Assembly (NCBI RefSeq): GCF_025148125.1
Contig: NZ_CP102267.1
Span: 2,614,501-2,678,500 of the forward strand
Reading direction: 5' to 3'
DNA: 64,000 nt
Origin: Blautia wexlerae DSM 19850
GTDB lineage: Bacteria; Bacillota; Clostridia; Lachnospirales; Lachnospiraceae
Positions within the stretch are counted from its first letter, which is position 1. Every line of letters starts with the position of its first letter. A program made the translations under genes and the position numbers. The notes beneath the pieces were generated by a model. It searched no databases, was not told the origin of the DNA, and saw only the letters and a list, made by a program, of their open reading frames with translations. Below are positions 1 through 8,315 of the stretch, one piece after another.

Positions 1-1952
1 CCTTTGCTGATTACAAGCCCGTCCTGCGTCAGTTCATAACTGATCTTCACATAATCTTTCAAGTCATCAAAATCCATGTAGTTATGAAGCACCAGTTCTC
101 CGCTTTCTTTGTCATAGGAAATAACCCTTGCCGGGCGATAAACATTCTTGTATTCCAAAAGTCCTGTATGTACCGTTCTGTCCGGATATACTAATCCATC
201 CATACAGAAGTTGCCATCATGAATTTCTTCGCCATGGTCGCCCCCATAAGCATATATAGTCTTTCCATTCTCAGCAGTTCCATGAGCAATCGCATGGTCA
301 CACCATTCCCAGACAAAGCCGCCGCACATTTTATCATTATCCTGAATCATCTGGAAGTAATCTTCAAAATCTCCAGGTCCGTTTCCCATACTGTGACAGT
401 ACTCTACCAAAAGGAAGGGTTTGCTTCCATCTTTATCCAGATATTCCTGAATTTCGGAAAGCGCCGGATACATCCGGCTGTACACATCCAGATTGCTGTA
501 ATCATATGTTTCATCATAATTGCGGTATCTTGCACTCTCATATTGTGTGATGCGGTCTGGATCAAAATTCTTTGTCCATTCCAATGCTTTTTCAAAGTTG
601 CAGCCATAAGCACTCTCATTTCCCATTGACCACATAACAATACAGAAACGGTTTTTGTCACGTTCCACCATGAGTTTTACGCGATCAACGATTGCCTCTT
701 CCCATGCCGGATCATCTGCAATCATCTCATTCCATCGTTTGAACCGATTGTAATCGGTGTCTTCTTTTCTGTAGATCATAAATGGACCATGAGCTTCAAT
801 ATCTGCTTCATCTATCACCATGAATCCATACTTGTCACACATTTCATAGAAAAATGGTGCGTTCGGATAGTGGCTGGAACGGATCGCATTAAAATTATGC
901 TGCTTCATTAACGTAAGATCGGTTGTGAGCTGTTCCAGACTGATTGTAAATCCAGTAACCGGATCGGAATCATGTCGATTGACACCACGGAATTTAATCT
1001 TCTGTCCATTTAGGTAAATGACCTGGTCTTTAATCTCTATCTTTCTTAATGCAATGTGATCTACAATTACTTCATTCTCTGTTTCAAGAATCAGTTTATA
1101 TAGATATGGATTTTCTGTATTCCAAAGTTCCGGACTTGCAATTTCTAATACAGCTGTTCCTTCTTCAGCAATACTTCCTAGTGCTACAACTGCTCCGTTT
1201 CTATCTTCAATCGAAATTTTTACATTTAAGGGAGAGTAGAATTTCATTTCAATTTCTACTTTCGCAAGCATATCCTCAATTCTTGTTTTAATATGATAAT
1301 CACTGATTGCCTGTTTTGGGCGTTTCAAAATGTACACATCCCGGAAAATACCACTCATACGGAATTTGTCCTGATCTTCCAAATAGGAACCATCACACCA
1401 CTTCATGACCAGAACCTCTATGCTGTTCTCTCCGTCCCGAAGGAGGTCGGTGATATCAAACTCACTGGTCATATGAGAAACCTGGCTATACCCTACATAA
1501 GAGCCATTGATCCATACATAAAAGCAACTGTCTACTCCTTCAAAATTCAAGAAAGCTTTTGGTGCATTTTCATCTTTGTGATAAACAAAGGTATGTACAT
1601 ATGTTCCACATGGAATATCCTGTGGTACATACGGTGGATCAAATGGGAACGGATACCTGATGTTTGTATACTGATGTGTATCATATCCTGCCATCTGCCA
1701 TACACTCGGAACCTGAATCTCATCAAAATTTTCTGTATCATAATCTTTCTCAAAGAAGGGTTCCTGAACATCATAGATACTGTTAAAATACTGGAACTTC
1801 CAAGTTCCGTTCAATAACTGCATTCGGTCTGACTCTTCCCTGTGCTCCACCAGGTTATCCATTCTTTTGGATGCTGGAATAAAATAGGCTCTGGCTGGCA
1901 TTGTATTTTCATGCAGTACGCTTAAATCCTCATAATAACGTGGTACAATCAT
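1..1952 (-). CDS. lacZ: beta-galactosidase, GH2 family (partial, 3' end outside window)
   Basis: Hydrolyses terminal beta-galactosides such as lactose in the cytoplasm. About 650 residues are visible and the C-terminal part lies beyond the left edge. The protein opens with a GH2 jelly-roll domain (YYEDLSVLHENTMPARAYF, then GTWKFQYF and VPSVWQM). Both catalytic glutamates are visible: the acid/base in MGNESAYG (E446) and the nucleophile in LLVEYCHSMGNGPGDF (E517). The start is the ATG at 1952, preceded by AAAGGAGAG. An AraC-type regulator is divergently transcribed 200 bp away and probably controls it; galT lies nearby, which fits lactose use through the Leloir pathway. Family assignment is firm; the exact substrate (lactose or another galactoside) is inferred. 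Confidence 0.95.
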   Translation of the reverse strand, partial: MIVPRYYEDLSVLHENTMPARAYFIPASKRMDNLVEHREESDRMQLLNGTWKFQYFNSIYDVQEPFFEKDYDTENFDEIQVPSVWQMAGYDTHQYTNIRYPFPFDPPYVPQDIPCGTYVHTFVYHKDENAPKAFLNFEGVDSCFYVWINGSYVGYSQVSHMTSEFDITDLLRDGENSIEVLVMKWCDGSYLEDQDKFRMSGIFRDVYILKRPKQAISDYHIKTRIEDMLAKVEIEMKFYSPLNVKISIEDRNGAVVALGSIAEEGTAVLEIASPELWNTENPYLYKLILETENEVIVDHIALRKIEIKDQVIYLNGQKIKFRGVNRHDSDPVTGFTISLEQLTTDLTLMKQHNFNAIRSSHYPNAPFFYEMCDKYGFMVIDEADIEAHGPFMIYRKEDTDYNRFKRWNEMIADDPAWEEAIVDRVKLMVERDKNRFCIVMWSMGNESAYGCNFEKALEWTKNFDPDRITQYESARYRNYDETYDYSNLDVYSRMYPALSEIQEYLDKDGSKPFLLVEYCHSMGNGPGDFEDYFQMIQDNDKMCGGFVWEWCDHAIAHGTAENGKTIYAYGGDHGEEIHDGNFCMDGLVYPDRTVHTGLLEYKNVYRPARVISYDKESGELVLHNYMDFDDLKDYVKISYELTQDGLVISK

Positions 1953-2094
1953 AAATAACTCTCCTTTAATACATATACATTTTTTTACACTTTGTTTTTC
2001 CACAGCAAACCTTGTCTTTTACTTTTATGTTTACGCTTCTCTGTTTTGCTATATATATCTTATCCTAATCTGCAAAACATGTCTATGAATTGGA

Positions 2095-2124
2095 TTAGAC
2101 AAAATATGCACTAAATGATACAAT
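2095..2124 (+). promoter_or_regulatory. putative sigma-A promoter of the AraC-type regulator
   Basis: TTAGAC (2095-2100) and TACAAT (2119-2124) are separated by 18 bases and lie 30 bases upstream of the regulator's ATG. A short inverted pair CTAATC (2065-2070) / GATTAG (2093-2098) overlaps the -35 region and could be an operator. This is a consensus match only. Confidence 0.5.
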
Positions 2125-2154
2125 AACAAAAAAAAGGAAAAGAGGTGCTACCAT

Positions 2155-3018
2155 ATGTATATGAATACCGGTTATTTAAACCACTCCCATATGGATTTCA
2201 AAGACAAAAGTCGCCCACTGGTTGTAGGAAGTTGCGGTACTTACCGCCTTTCCAGCCATCCAAAGTTACCAACCTACCGTCCAAGGGGACGCCTGGATTA
2301 TCAGATTATCTATATCACTGCTGGTTGTGGGCATTTTCATTTTGACAATGTGGATAACGAAACGATTGTCCCCGCCGGTAATATTGTACTGTACAGACCG
2401 AAGGAACTTCAGAAATATGAATATTATGGAAAAGATAAGACAGAAGTATACTGGATTCATTTTACAGGCAACAATGTAAAAAATATCCTACGGCAATATG
2501 GATTCCCGGATAAAGAGCGTGTATTTCAGGTCGGAACCTCTATGGAATACGAACAGATTTTCAAGCGTATTATCATCGAGCTTCAGCGTTGCCAAGATAA
2601 TTATGAGGACATGCTTGTCCTTCTGCTCCGTCATCTTCTTATCATCTTTCATCGGGAACTGACCAGGGAACATATCTCGAAAAATGAATACCTGGATCAC
2701 GAGATGGATAACGCAGTTACCTTTTTCAGTGAAAATTATAACCAGAATATTAGCATAGATGATTATGCTGCCTCACGTGGAATGAGTGTCAGCTGGTTTA
2801 TCCGAAACTTCAAAAAATACACAGGTTCTACACCAATGCAGTTTATTGTGGGAATCCGAATTAACAATGCCCAGATGTTACTTGAAACAACAACCTATTC
2901 CATCAATGAAATTTCTAAAATCGTCGGGTATGATAATCAGCTTTATTTCAGCCGGCTTTTCCACAAGCTGAAAGGATATTCCCCAAGAGAGTACCGAAAG
3001 ATAAGAAACAAGTTGTGA
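2155..3018 (+). CDS. AraC family transcriptional regulator
   Basis: DNA-binding regulator, probably of the divergent beta-galactosidase gene. Residues about 40-110 form a cupin-like ligand-binding domain (IIYITAGCGHFHF, IVPAGNIVLYRPKE). Residues about 185-285 hold the two helix-turn-helix motifs of the family, with ISIDDYAASRGMSVSWF in the first and INEISKIVGYDNQLYFSRLF in the second, ending SPREYRKIR. Its 287 residues are the normal length. The ATG at 2155 was chosen because AGAGGTG lies about 8 bases upstream; a second ATG follows at 2161. The divergent layout with lacZ is typical of sugar-responsive AraC activators. The ligand is unknown. Confidence 0.93.
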   Translation: MYMNTGYLNHSHMDFKDKSRPLVVGSCGTYRLSSHPKLPTYRPRGRLDYQIIYITAGCGHFHFDNVDNETIVPAGNIVLYRPKELQKYEYYGKDKTEVYWIHFTGNNVKNILRQYGFPDKERVFQVGTSMEYEQIFKRIIIELQRCQDNYEDMLVLLLRHLLIIFHRELTREHISKNEYLDHEMDNAVTFFSENYNQNISIDDYAASRGMSVSWFIRNFKKYTGSTPMQFIVGIRINNAQMLLETTTYSINEISKIVGYDNQLYFSRLFHKLKGYSPREYRKIRNKL

Positions 3019-3056
3019 ATTACTCGGTAACTGAGTTACCAGAGCATCTGAATTAA

Positions 3057-3076
3057 GGCGGGATACCGCCTTTTTT
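3057..3076 (+). terminator. rho-independent terminator after the AraC-type gene
   Basis: Stem GGCGG (3057-3061), loop GATA, stem CCGCC (3066-3070), then six T. A second stem-loop just before it pairs GGTAAC with GTTACC across the loop TGA, around 3023-3044. Confidence 0.8.
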
Positions 3077-3257
3077 CAGGGTGCATCCATGGCACCACTA
3101 CTGTTTGCTCTTTAGAGCTATACAGCTACTTTTATTATTTCCGGTGTTTTCAGTCCGGTTACGGACAATTCTCTTTTTATTCCGGATACGGAGTGATATT
3201 TTCTCAGGATTTTTATAGGGAGAAATTGAATGAAAGCCGTTTTGTTATTTTTATTTA

Positions 3258-3794
3258 TTATGAGTGCAGATATGCACAGTTTGCGCTTTCATCTCGGTAA
3301 TTGAATTGCCGAGGATTCCCGCTTATTATCCTAAGTTCATCATACCTTTTCCAGTAATCCAATTTGGGAAGCATTTCTTTCAAATAAGATTGTGCCTGTT
3401 CTTCGGTAAAGTTTTCATTTACCATATTCTTTACACACACATCAATAAGTTCATCCATATCATTATATGTGTACGTTCCATCTGCATAGCACCATTTACA
3501 ATATTCCTCGTTTAATGTACCATCTTTATCACGTCCCAAGATAGAATCATCATCAATTGGCATTCCACAGCACTGACAAATCAGCTTTCTTGGTTCTCCC
3601 AAAAGCGTATTAATTGAAACATCAAATTCTTTTGATAAAAGCCTAAGTGTATCAGTATTTGGGACTGTGTCTCCATTTTCCCATCTGGAAACTGTTCTTG
3701 CAGATACTTCAAACTTCTCGGCAAGCTGCTCTTGTGTAAGATTCTTTTCTTTACGACATTGCTTTAAAAAAGCTCCAATCTTTTTTGTATCCAT
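3258..3794 (-). CDS. XRE-type helix-turn-helix protein with C-terminal zinc ribbon
   Basis: Likely a transcription factor. Residues about 1-60 are an XRE helix-turn-helix (GAFLKQCRKEKNLTQEQLAE, then FEVSARTVSRWENGD). A putative zinc-ribbon domain follows, with paired cysteines CQCC and CKWC and the flanking sequence GMPIDDDSILG, common in Clostridia next to a helix-turn-helix. The start is the ATG at 3794, with GGGAGGT seven bases upstream; an earlier in-frame ATG at 3827 has no ribosome site and was rejected. The gene stands alone between the AraC-type gene and galT. Its target is unknown. About 290 bases on its upstream side, to 4084, hold no credible gene. Confidence 0.85.
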   Translation of the reverse strand: MDTKKIGAFLKQCRKEKNLTQEQLAEKFEVSARTVSRWENGDTVPNTDTLRLLSKEFDVSINTLLGEPRKLICQCCGMPIDDDSILGRDKDGTLNEEYCKWCYADGTYTYNDMDELIDVCVKNMVNENFTEEQAQSYLKEMLPKLDYWKRYDELRIISGNPRQFNYRDESANCAYLHS

Positions 3795-4084
3795 GTCTCT
3801 ACCTCCCTTCCTCTTACAGCTTACCAATATGCACCAAAATTACCACGACATAAAACGAGAATCCGCTAATTTTCAACCGGACATCGTATGTCTAAAACAA
3901 ATAAACAGCATTTTCACCCCGAAAACATTCTATTTTTCTATAAATTATCTTTCTCTTTTATGTCTCTCCATAAGCAACAGAATAAACATAATAAACCATA
4001 TCGCACATGCAATTAAACATCCGATTCCTGGTTTATCTGTACTCCTGCAATCATTTCCTGCAAAGAATCCTTTTATTTCAATTT

Positions 4085-5575
4085 TTATAATGTTTCAAGA
4101 AAACGCATGAATGCTTCTCTTCCCTCGGTCGTACATTTGTATACTCCTGCATCTTCCAGAACATGGGTAAATACGATTCCAATCTCTTTCTGAAGAATGC
4201 CATGGATGTTTTCTTTTGTGATTTCCGGATATTTCGGAAGAAACTTCTTAACCCACTCTGCATGTTTCTCAATCTGTTCATTTGAAGAAATATCTTTGCC
4301 TTCGAGAATATACTTTTCCAGAAGTTCCATCTCTCCTTTTAATCTGGCCGGAAGAACTGCAAGGCCCATAACTTCGATCAGGCCGATATTCTCTTTCTTA
4401 ATATGATGATATTCTGCATGCGGATGATACACACCCAGCGGATGTTCTTCTGTTGCAATGTTGTTTCTTAATGTCAGATCCAATTCGTAGATATCCCCTA
4501 CTTTACGTGCAATTGGTGTAATTGTATTATGAGGCTCTCCATTGGTTTCAGCATAAATAAATGCTGCTTCGTCAGTATAACCTCTCCATACTTCCAGCAC
4601 ATGTGTTGCCAGATCTACCAAACGGTTAGAATCTTTATGACGAATACGAAGTACAGATAACGGCCATTTTACAATTCCAGCCTCTACATCTTCAAATCCC
4701 GGAAGTACCACATGCTGCTCAATTGGTGCTTTTGCCATTGCAAATGTATAATGTCCACCCTGGAAATGATCATGGCTTAAAATCGAGCCGCCTACGATCG
4801 GCAAATCTGCATTAGATCCAAGGAAATAATGCGGAAACAGTTTTACAAAATCAAACAGTTTAATGAATGCATTTCTCTCGATTTTCATTGGAGTATGCTG
4901 GCAATTAAATACAATACAATGCTCATTGTAATATACATACGGAGAATACTGGAATCCCCAAGGAGTATCATTGATTGTGATCGGAATAATCCTGTGATTC
5001 TGCCTTGCCGGATGATTAACACGTCCCGCATATCCTTCATTTTCCGGGCAAAGAAGACATTTCGGATAGCTTCCGGATTTTACATTCCTTGCCGCGGCAA
5101 TTGCTTTTGGATCTTTTTCCGGTTTGGACAAATTGATGGTAATATCAATCTCACCGTATGGACTGTCTACCTTCCACTTTTGATCCTTCTCTACGCGATA
5201 TCTGCGGATATAATTGCTGTCCTGACTCAGTTTATAAAAATAATCGGTTGCTTCCTTTGGGCTTTCTTTATATTTATCCCAGAATTCTTTTTGCACCTGG
5301 CCTGGACGCGGCATCAGACAGTTCATTAATCTGGTATCAAATAAATCCCGGTATACAATACTGTCTTCGATCAGTCCTCTTTTTACGGCTTCATCCAGCA
5401 ATTCACCCAATGTTGCTTCAAGATTAACAGATTCCTCAATGTTGTCCGGTTTCTCATAGTCATCCTCATGAAAAACGTCCAGCAGAAGATTTGTTGTGTA
5501 GTTTCTTTCACATTCCGGTGTCAGACCTGTTGTAATTCCATACTGTACCAGTTTTGCAATGCTTTCACTTAACAT
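4085..5575 (-). CDS. galT: UDP-glucose--hexose-1-phosphate uridylyltransferase, class II
   Basis: Leloir-pathway enzyme that exchanges UMP between UDP-glucose and galactose-1-phosphate. At 496 residues it matches the Firmicutes class II GalT family, which is longer than and distinct from the E. coli type. Recognisable segments are the N-terminal MLSESIAKLVQYGITTGL, CLLCPENEGYAGR, and the histidine-rich GGSILSHDHFQGGHYTF that carries the nucleotide-transfer histidines. Its start overlaps by a few bases the end of a truncated DUF2500 gene, so the two were probably co-transcribed before an insertion sequence landed upstream. It likely works with the nearby beta-galactosidase. No clear terminator was seen after it. 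Confidence 0.95.
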   Translation of the reverse strand: MLSESIAKLVQYGITTGLTPECERNYTTNLLLDVFHEDDYEKPDNIEESVNLEATLGELLDEAVKRGLIEDSIVYRDLFDTRLMNCLMPRPGQVQKEFWDKYKESPKEATDYFYKLSQDSNYIRRYRVEKDQKWKVDSPYGEIDITINLSKPEKDPKAIAAARNVKSGSYPKCLLCPENEGYAGRVNHPARQNHRIIPITINDTPWGFQYSPYVYYNEHCIVFNCQHTPMKIERNAFIKLFDFVKLFPHYFLGSNADLPIVGGSILSHDHFQGGHYTFAMAKAPIEQHVVLPGFEDVEAGIVKWPLSVLRIRHKDSNRLVDLATHVLEVWRGYTDEAAFIYAETNGEPHNTITPIARKVGDIYELDLTLRNNIATEEHPLGVYHPHAEYHHIKKENIGLIEVMGLAVLPARLKGEMELLEKYILEGKDISSNEQIEKHAEWVKKFLPKYPEITKENIHGILQKEIGIVFTHVLEDAGVYKCTTEGREAFMRFLETL

Positions 5576-5812
5576 TTTTCTTCCTCCTGTGCTTCACTTT
5601 TAAATTTATATTTTTGGTAACATATATACCGATTTCCCTGATAAGTCAGCATACCTCGATCGCCTTTTTCCAATTCACGAAAATCTCCCTGTTGCATTTG
5701 AAATTCCATCAAACTTCCATCTGTCATCTCAAATACAACGCGAAACCAAGGTACATGTGCTTCAGACTGCATATGGGTATAGATTCCTTGCTTCTTGTGG
5801 ATCTCACATGAC
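5569..5812 (-). pseudogene. DUF2500-type protein, 5' end lost at an insertion sequence
   Basis: The visible 67-80 residues (WFRVVFEMTDGSLMEFQMQ, then EKGDRGMLTYQGNRYICY) match the C-terminal half of DUF2500 proteins, small membrane-anchored proteins with a beta-rich domain. The frame extends upstream of the first ATG (5772) through EIHKKQGIYTH, which also fits the family, and reaches a stop at about 5813, where the IS200/IS605 element begins. The N-terminal membrane anchor that DUF2500 proteins normally carry is therefore missing. The gene overlaps the galT start. It is probably dead, though a short product from 5772 cannot be excluded. Confidence 0.65.
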
Positions 5813-5965
5813 TAAAGTCACATGCTCCTCAGCCGCTTTAAGCGACAAGGCTAAATATCGGCGGATACGCCTGTAACTTAGGATATGCGCAGTCATGCGC
5901 TTTTTTCCATGCCAGATATGGCAGGTTCCCACACCACAGGTAGTCCGCTGTATATCTGCCTGTGT

Positions 5966-7294
5966 TTATGCTGCTCTTAAGAGTTCCATTTCTAAAAATA
6001 GTTCTCTTAAGTCCGCATATACACATGAGATCCTACGCTTTACTGAAGGGACTTTTGCCTCCAGCAAAGACCTTTCCGTTACCGGAATGGGTTTTAAAAG
6101 TTCCCGTATAAAATATCTTGCTCCAATATTATAGGACGCTGAAAGATCACAGTTATATCTTTTTCCATTCTGGAATGTACATAAACTGTGATTGCCCGGA
6201 TCGCGGACAACTGTTCCTGACCCATCATAGGCAAGCCTGCTGGTATTCCATGCACAGATTCTGGAAATCCGCATCCCTCTGCGATGCGCCTGATGTTCAC
6301 ATCTTTTCTGGATATCTCTTTTTCTCCACAGATGCAGCTTCTGTTTCTTTCTTCCGGATATCTTTCCTTTTATTTCCAGATACTCAAACACAATCACATC
6401 CACATGGTTTTCTTCTGCATATCCTGTGACTGCACCTGCAATCTTTCTTCCAAGTTCTGTGTTAAGACGCTTCGCGTAGGCCCATCTGCTTTTCACCTGT
6501 GCAGAACCATGTTTCCTCTGGAACCTGCTTATTCGTCCCAGCACACGGTACATCCGGTCTTTTTCACTGGGAAAATCAATAAACTTTCTTCCCAGGACAG
6601 TTCCATCTGCCCGCATAATGGTACAGACTGCATCCGTATTGAGTCCTAAATCCACACTGCAGATGATCTGTTCTTTTACAGGTGTCTTTGTAAGCGGCAC
6701 TTCTTCCGTATAAGAAAAGCGCAGGAAGTATTTACGATGCCTTTTTTCCAGCACGGGTGCTGCAGCTTTTTTTCCTGCCCAGTTCTTTCTTAGATATTCC
6801 ATATCTGTATGGCTGAGGCTGACCCGGAACCATTTCCAGTCATGACCATCATAAAGTTTCAGGCACGCTCCATCTTTTTCTTCTGTATCCTCACGATACA
6901 TCACATCTCGGTAGAATACCGGCATGGCATGATTATCACACACCAGCTTCGGCCTGCCGCCTTTCTGATCCGTTTTTTTCCACAGTTCCATCCTTGTCTT
7001 ATATGAGGATACACTTCCCAGGGCATGCTGGATAGCTGCCCTTCTGAGATAAGAAGGCATCTTTGGAAAACGCAGGTCAAAATCAAACCTTGCCTGGTTC
7101 TTTTTGGTGGTATGTACCAGATGTTCTGCCGTGTTGAAACGTTTTTTAGGTTCTGTGATCACTGCCAGTTCATCCCATATCTGGGCATAGATCTCAATCA
7201 GACAACTGACCGCAGAACGATAAATATCCAGTGTCTGGCGGATCGGGATATTTTGTTTTCGCAATTCTACACCATAACTGGATACTGTCCTCAT
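5966..7294 (-). CDS. tnpB: TnpB-family transposon protein lacking the usual zinc finger
   Basis: TnpB proteins are RNA-guided nucleases encoded by IS605-type elements. The RuvC-like catalytic residues are visible in order: aspartate in SVDLGLNTDAVC, glutamate in VIVFEYLEIKG and a C-terminal aspartate in YNCDLSASYNIGARY. The region that normally carries two CxxC pairs reads ICAWNTSRLAYDGSG followed by NHSLCTFQNGKRYNC, so the four-cysteine zinc finger is absent. This matches a divergent TnpB branch seen in Lachnospiraceae, as far as I recall. At 442 residues it is complete. The start ATG (7294) follows GAGGAAAAAAG. About 150 bases from its 3' end to the element end are non-coding and probably hold the guide RNA. 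Confidence 0.85.
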   Translation of the reverse strand: MRTVSSYGVELRKQNIPIRQTLDIYRSAVSCLIEIYAQIWDELAVITEPKKRFNTAEHLVHTTKKNQARFDFDLRFPKMPSYLRRAAIQHALGSVSSYKTRMELWKKTDQKGGRPKLVCDNHAMPVFYRDVMYREDTEEKDGACLKLYDGHDWKWFRVSLSHTDMEYLRKNWAGKKAAAPVLEKRHRKYFLRFSYTEEVPLTKTPVKEQIICSVDLGLNTDAVCTIMRADGTVLGRKFIDFPSEKDRMYRVLGRISRFQRKHGSAQVKSRWAYAKRLNTELGRKIAGAVTGYAEENHVDVIVFEYLEIKGKISGRKKQKLHLWRKRDIQKRCEHQAHRRGMRISRICAWNTSRLAYDGSGTVVRDPGNHSLCTFQNGKRYNCDLSASYNIGARYFIRELLKPIPVTERSLLEAKVPSVKRRISCVYADLRELFLEMELLRAA

Positions 7295-7339
7295 CTTTTT
7301 TCCTCTTTCTTACAAATATAAAAAACGGATTCTTTCAGG

Positions 7340-7759
7340 TTACTGTTTTTCTTTTTGCCCCTCGATATAAGAACATACCTGTTCCCTGCTCCTGTCACTC
7401 ACCGTTACTGCACAATAAGATGGATTCCACAGATGCCCTCCCCAAAGCTCTTTCTTCAGTTCTGGATGCGCAAGAAACATCTGCCGGGCAATGTTCCCCT
7501 TCATGATCTTGATCATATCAGCGATATAAAACTGTGGTCTGCAATCTACAAGCAGATGGATATGATCCGGCATAACCTCCATTGCCAGAATCTGAAATTT
7601 ATATTCTTCTGCAAGATCACAGAGCATTTCTTTGCATTCTGCATCAATACCATCTTTTAAAACCTTTTTCCGATATTTTGTGCACCATACCAGATGGTAC
7701 TGTAGGGAATACACATATCCTCTACCATATGAAAGTTCATTATTATTGATATTAAACAT
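7340..7759 (-). CDS. tnpA: IS200/IS605 family transposase TnpA (Y1 HUH type)
   Basis: Single-strand DNA transposase. The HUH motif is present in VMPDHIHLLVD and the nucleophile tyrosine in CSYIEGQ near the C-terminus; WCTKYRKKVL is the typical N-terminal strand. About 139 residues is normal for the family. An ATG lies at 7771, but the promoter -10 box ends only seven bases before it. The ATG at 7759, with GGAG six bases upstream, is the better start. Both catalytic motifs are intact, so unlike elements A and B this copy may still be mobile. Confidence 0.9.
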   Translation of the reverse strand: MFNINNNELSYGRGYVYSLQYHLVWCTKYRKKVLKDGIDAECKEMLCDLAEEYKFQILAMEVMPDHIHLLVDCRPQFYIADMIKIMKGNIARQMFLAHPELKKELWGGHLWNPSYCAVTVSDRSREQVCSYIEGQKEKQ

Positions 7760-7777
7760 ATTTTTCTCCATGTTTAT

Positions 7778-7806
7778 ATTATATCATATGCAAGAAGTGT
7801 TTGCAA
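7778..7806 (-). promoter_or_regulatory. promoter of the IS200/IS605 tnpA gene
   Basis: On the minus strand TTGCAA (7806-7801) and TATAAT (7783-7778) are separated by exactly 17 bases, a near-consensus sigma-A promoter just upstream of tnpA. Confidence 0.75.
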
Positions 7807-7841
7807 ACATTTGTTCTGCTCGTTTTTTAAAAAAAGTGCGC

Positions 7842-8312
7842 CTAACTCATCACTAAGTAACGAGAATGCGACGCACAGTTATTCAATTCCTGCCGAAATC
7901 CATACGGTGTCCAGAAGCTCATTCCACCGATATGCAGATAATTGAAATTCGCCAGCTGATAAAGGAAATTGTTCTGCATACCAATTCCGGCAGATGGAAG
8001 TATGGTGGAGAACCATGTTGCTCCCATCGCCACATAAGCAAAAAGCGGCATGAAAAGAACCACAATAGAGATCAGTAAAACCGTCAGGGTATCTTTAAAC
8101 TTCGCAGACAGGAATAGCGTACAGCTAACCGTTGCTAATACGGAGAGCAAGCCTGCTGCGGCAAGAATTATCTGCAACTGTCCCAGATTGATGTTTGGCA
8201 GGTTAATGATAGAGTATAGCATCTGGAATGATGTTTTTAAGCAATCCGTACCGAACGCTGCATCTAAAAGAAGCTGCCCACTACGGACAGCCTCTTCTCT
8301 ATAATAAGATTT
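7842..8312 (-). pseudogene. ABC-2 type transporter permease remnant
   Basis: A reading frame of about 155 codons without a proper start. It begins YYREEAVRSGQLLLDAAFG immediately after the stop of the anti-sigma gene and runs through hydrophobic segments (LGQLQIILAAAGLLSVL, VLLISIVVLFMPLFAYVA) to YLHIGGMSFWTPYG, then an unrelated tail ending at 7842. This resembles the C-terminal half of an ABC-2 exporter permease. The front half is missing: the frame opens directly after a stop 3 bases from the anti-sigma stop. The rear is cut near the IS element. The first ATG in the frame (8222) has no good ribosome site. It is a decayed remnant, not a functional gene. Confidence 0.65.
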
Positions 8313-8315
8313 TCA

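Larger units (their letters stand above)
5817..7855 (-). mobile_element. IS200/IS605-type element (tnpA + tnpB), apparently intact
   Basis: Contains an IS200-type tnpA and a tnpB-like gene in the same orientation. The tnpB-side end starts near ACATGCTCC (5820-5828), the same string found at the ends of elements A and B, followed by a hairpin (AGCCGCTTT / AAGCG). The tnpA-side end is fixed only approximately, at about 7.85 kb. IS605-type elements make no target duplication. The neighbours on the two sides, truncated DUF2500 and a permease fragment, are unrelated gene pieces, so a deletion accompanied or followed insertion. Confidence 0.75.

Noticed and set aside
3667..4110. 147-codon plus-strand frame overlapping the XRE-type gene
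   Set aside because: Mostly antisense to the XRE-type gene, no ribosome site, no recognisable protein.
5838..6026. 62-codon minus-strand frame downstream of the first tnpB
   Set aside because: Overlaps the tnpB end in another frame and lies in the presumed guide-RNA region; no ribosome site.
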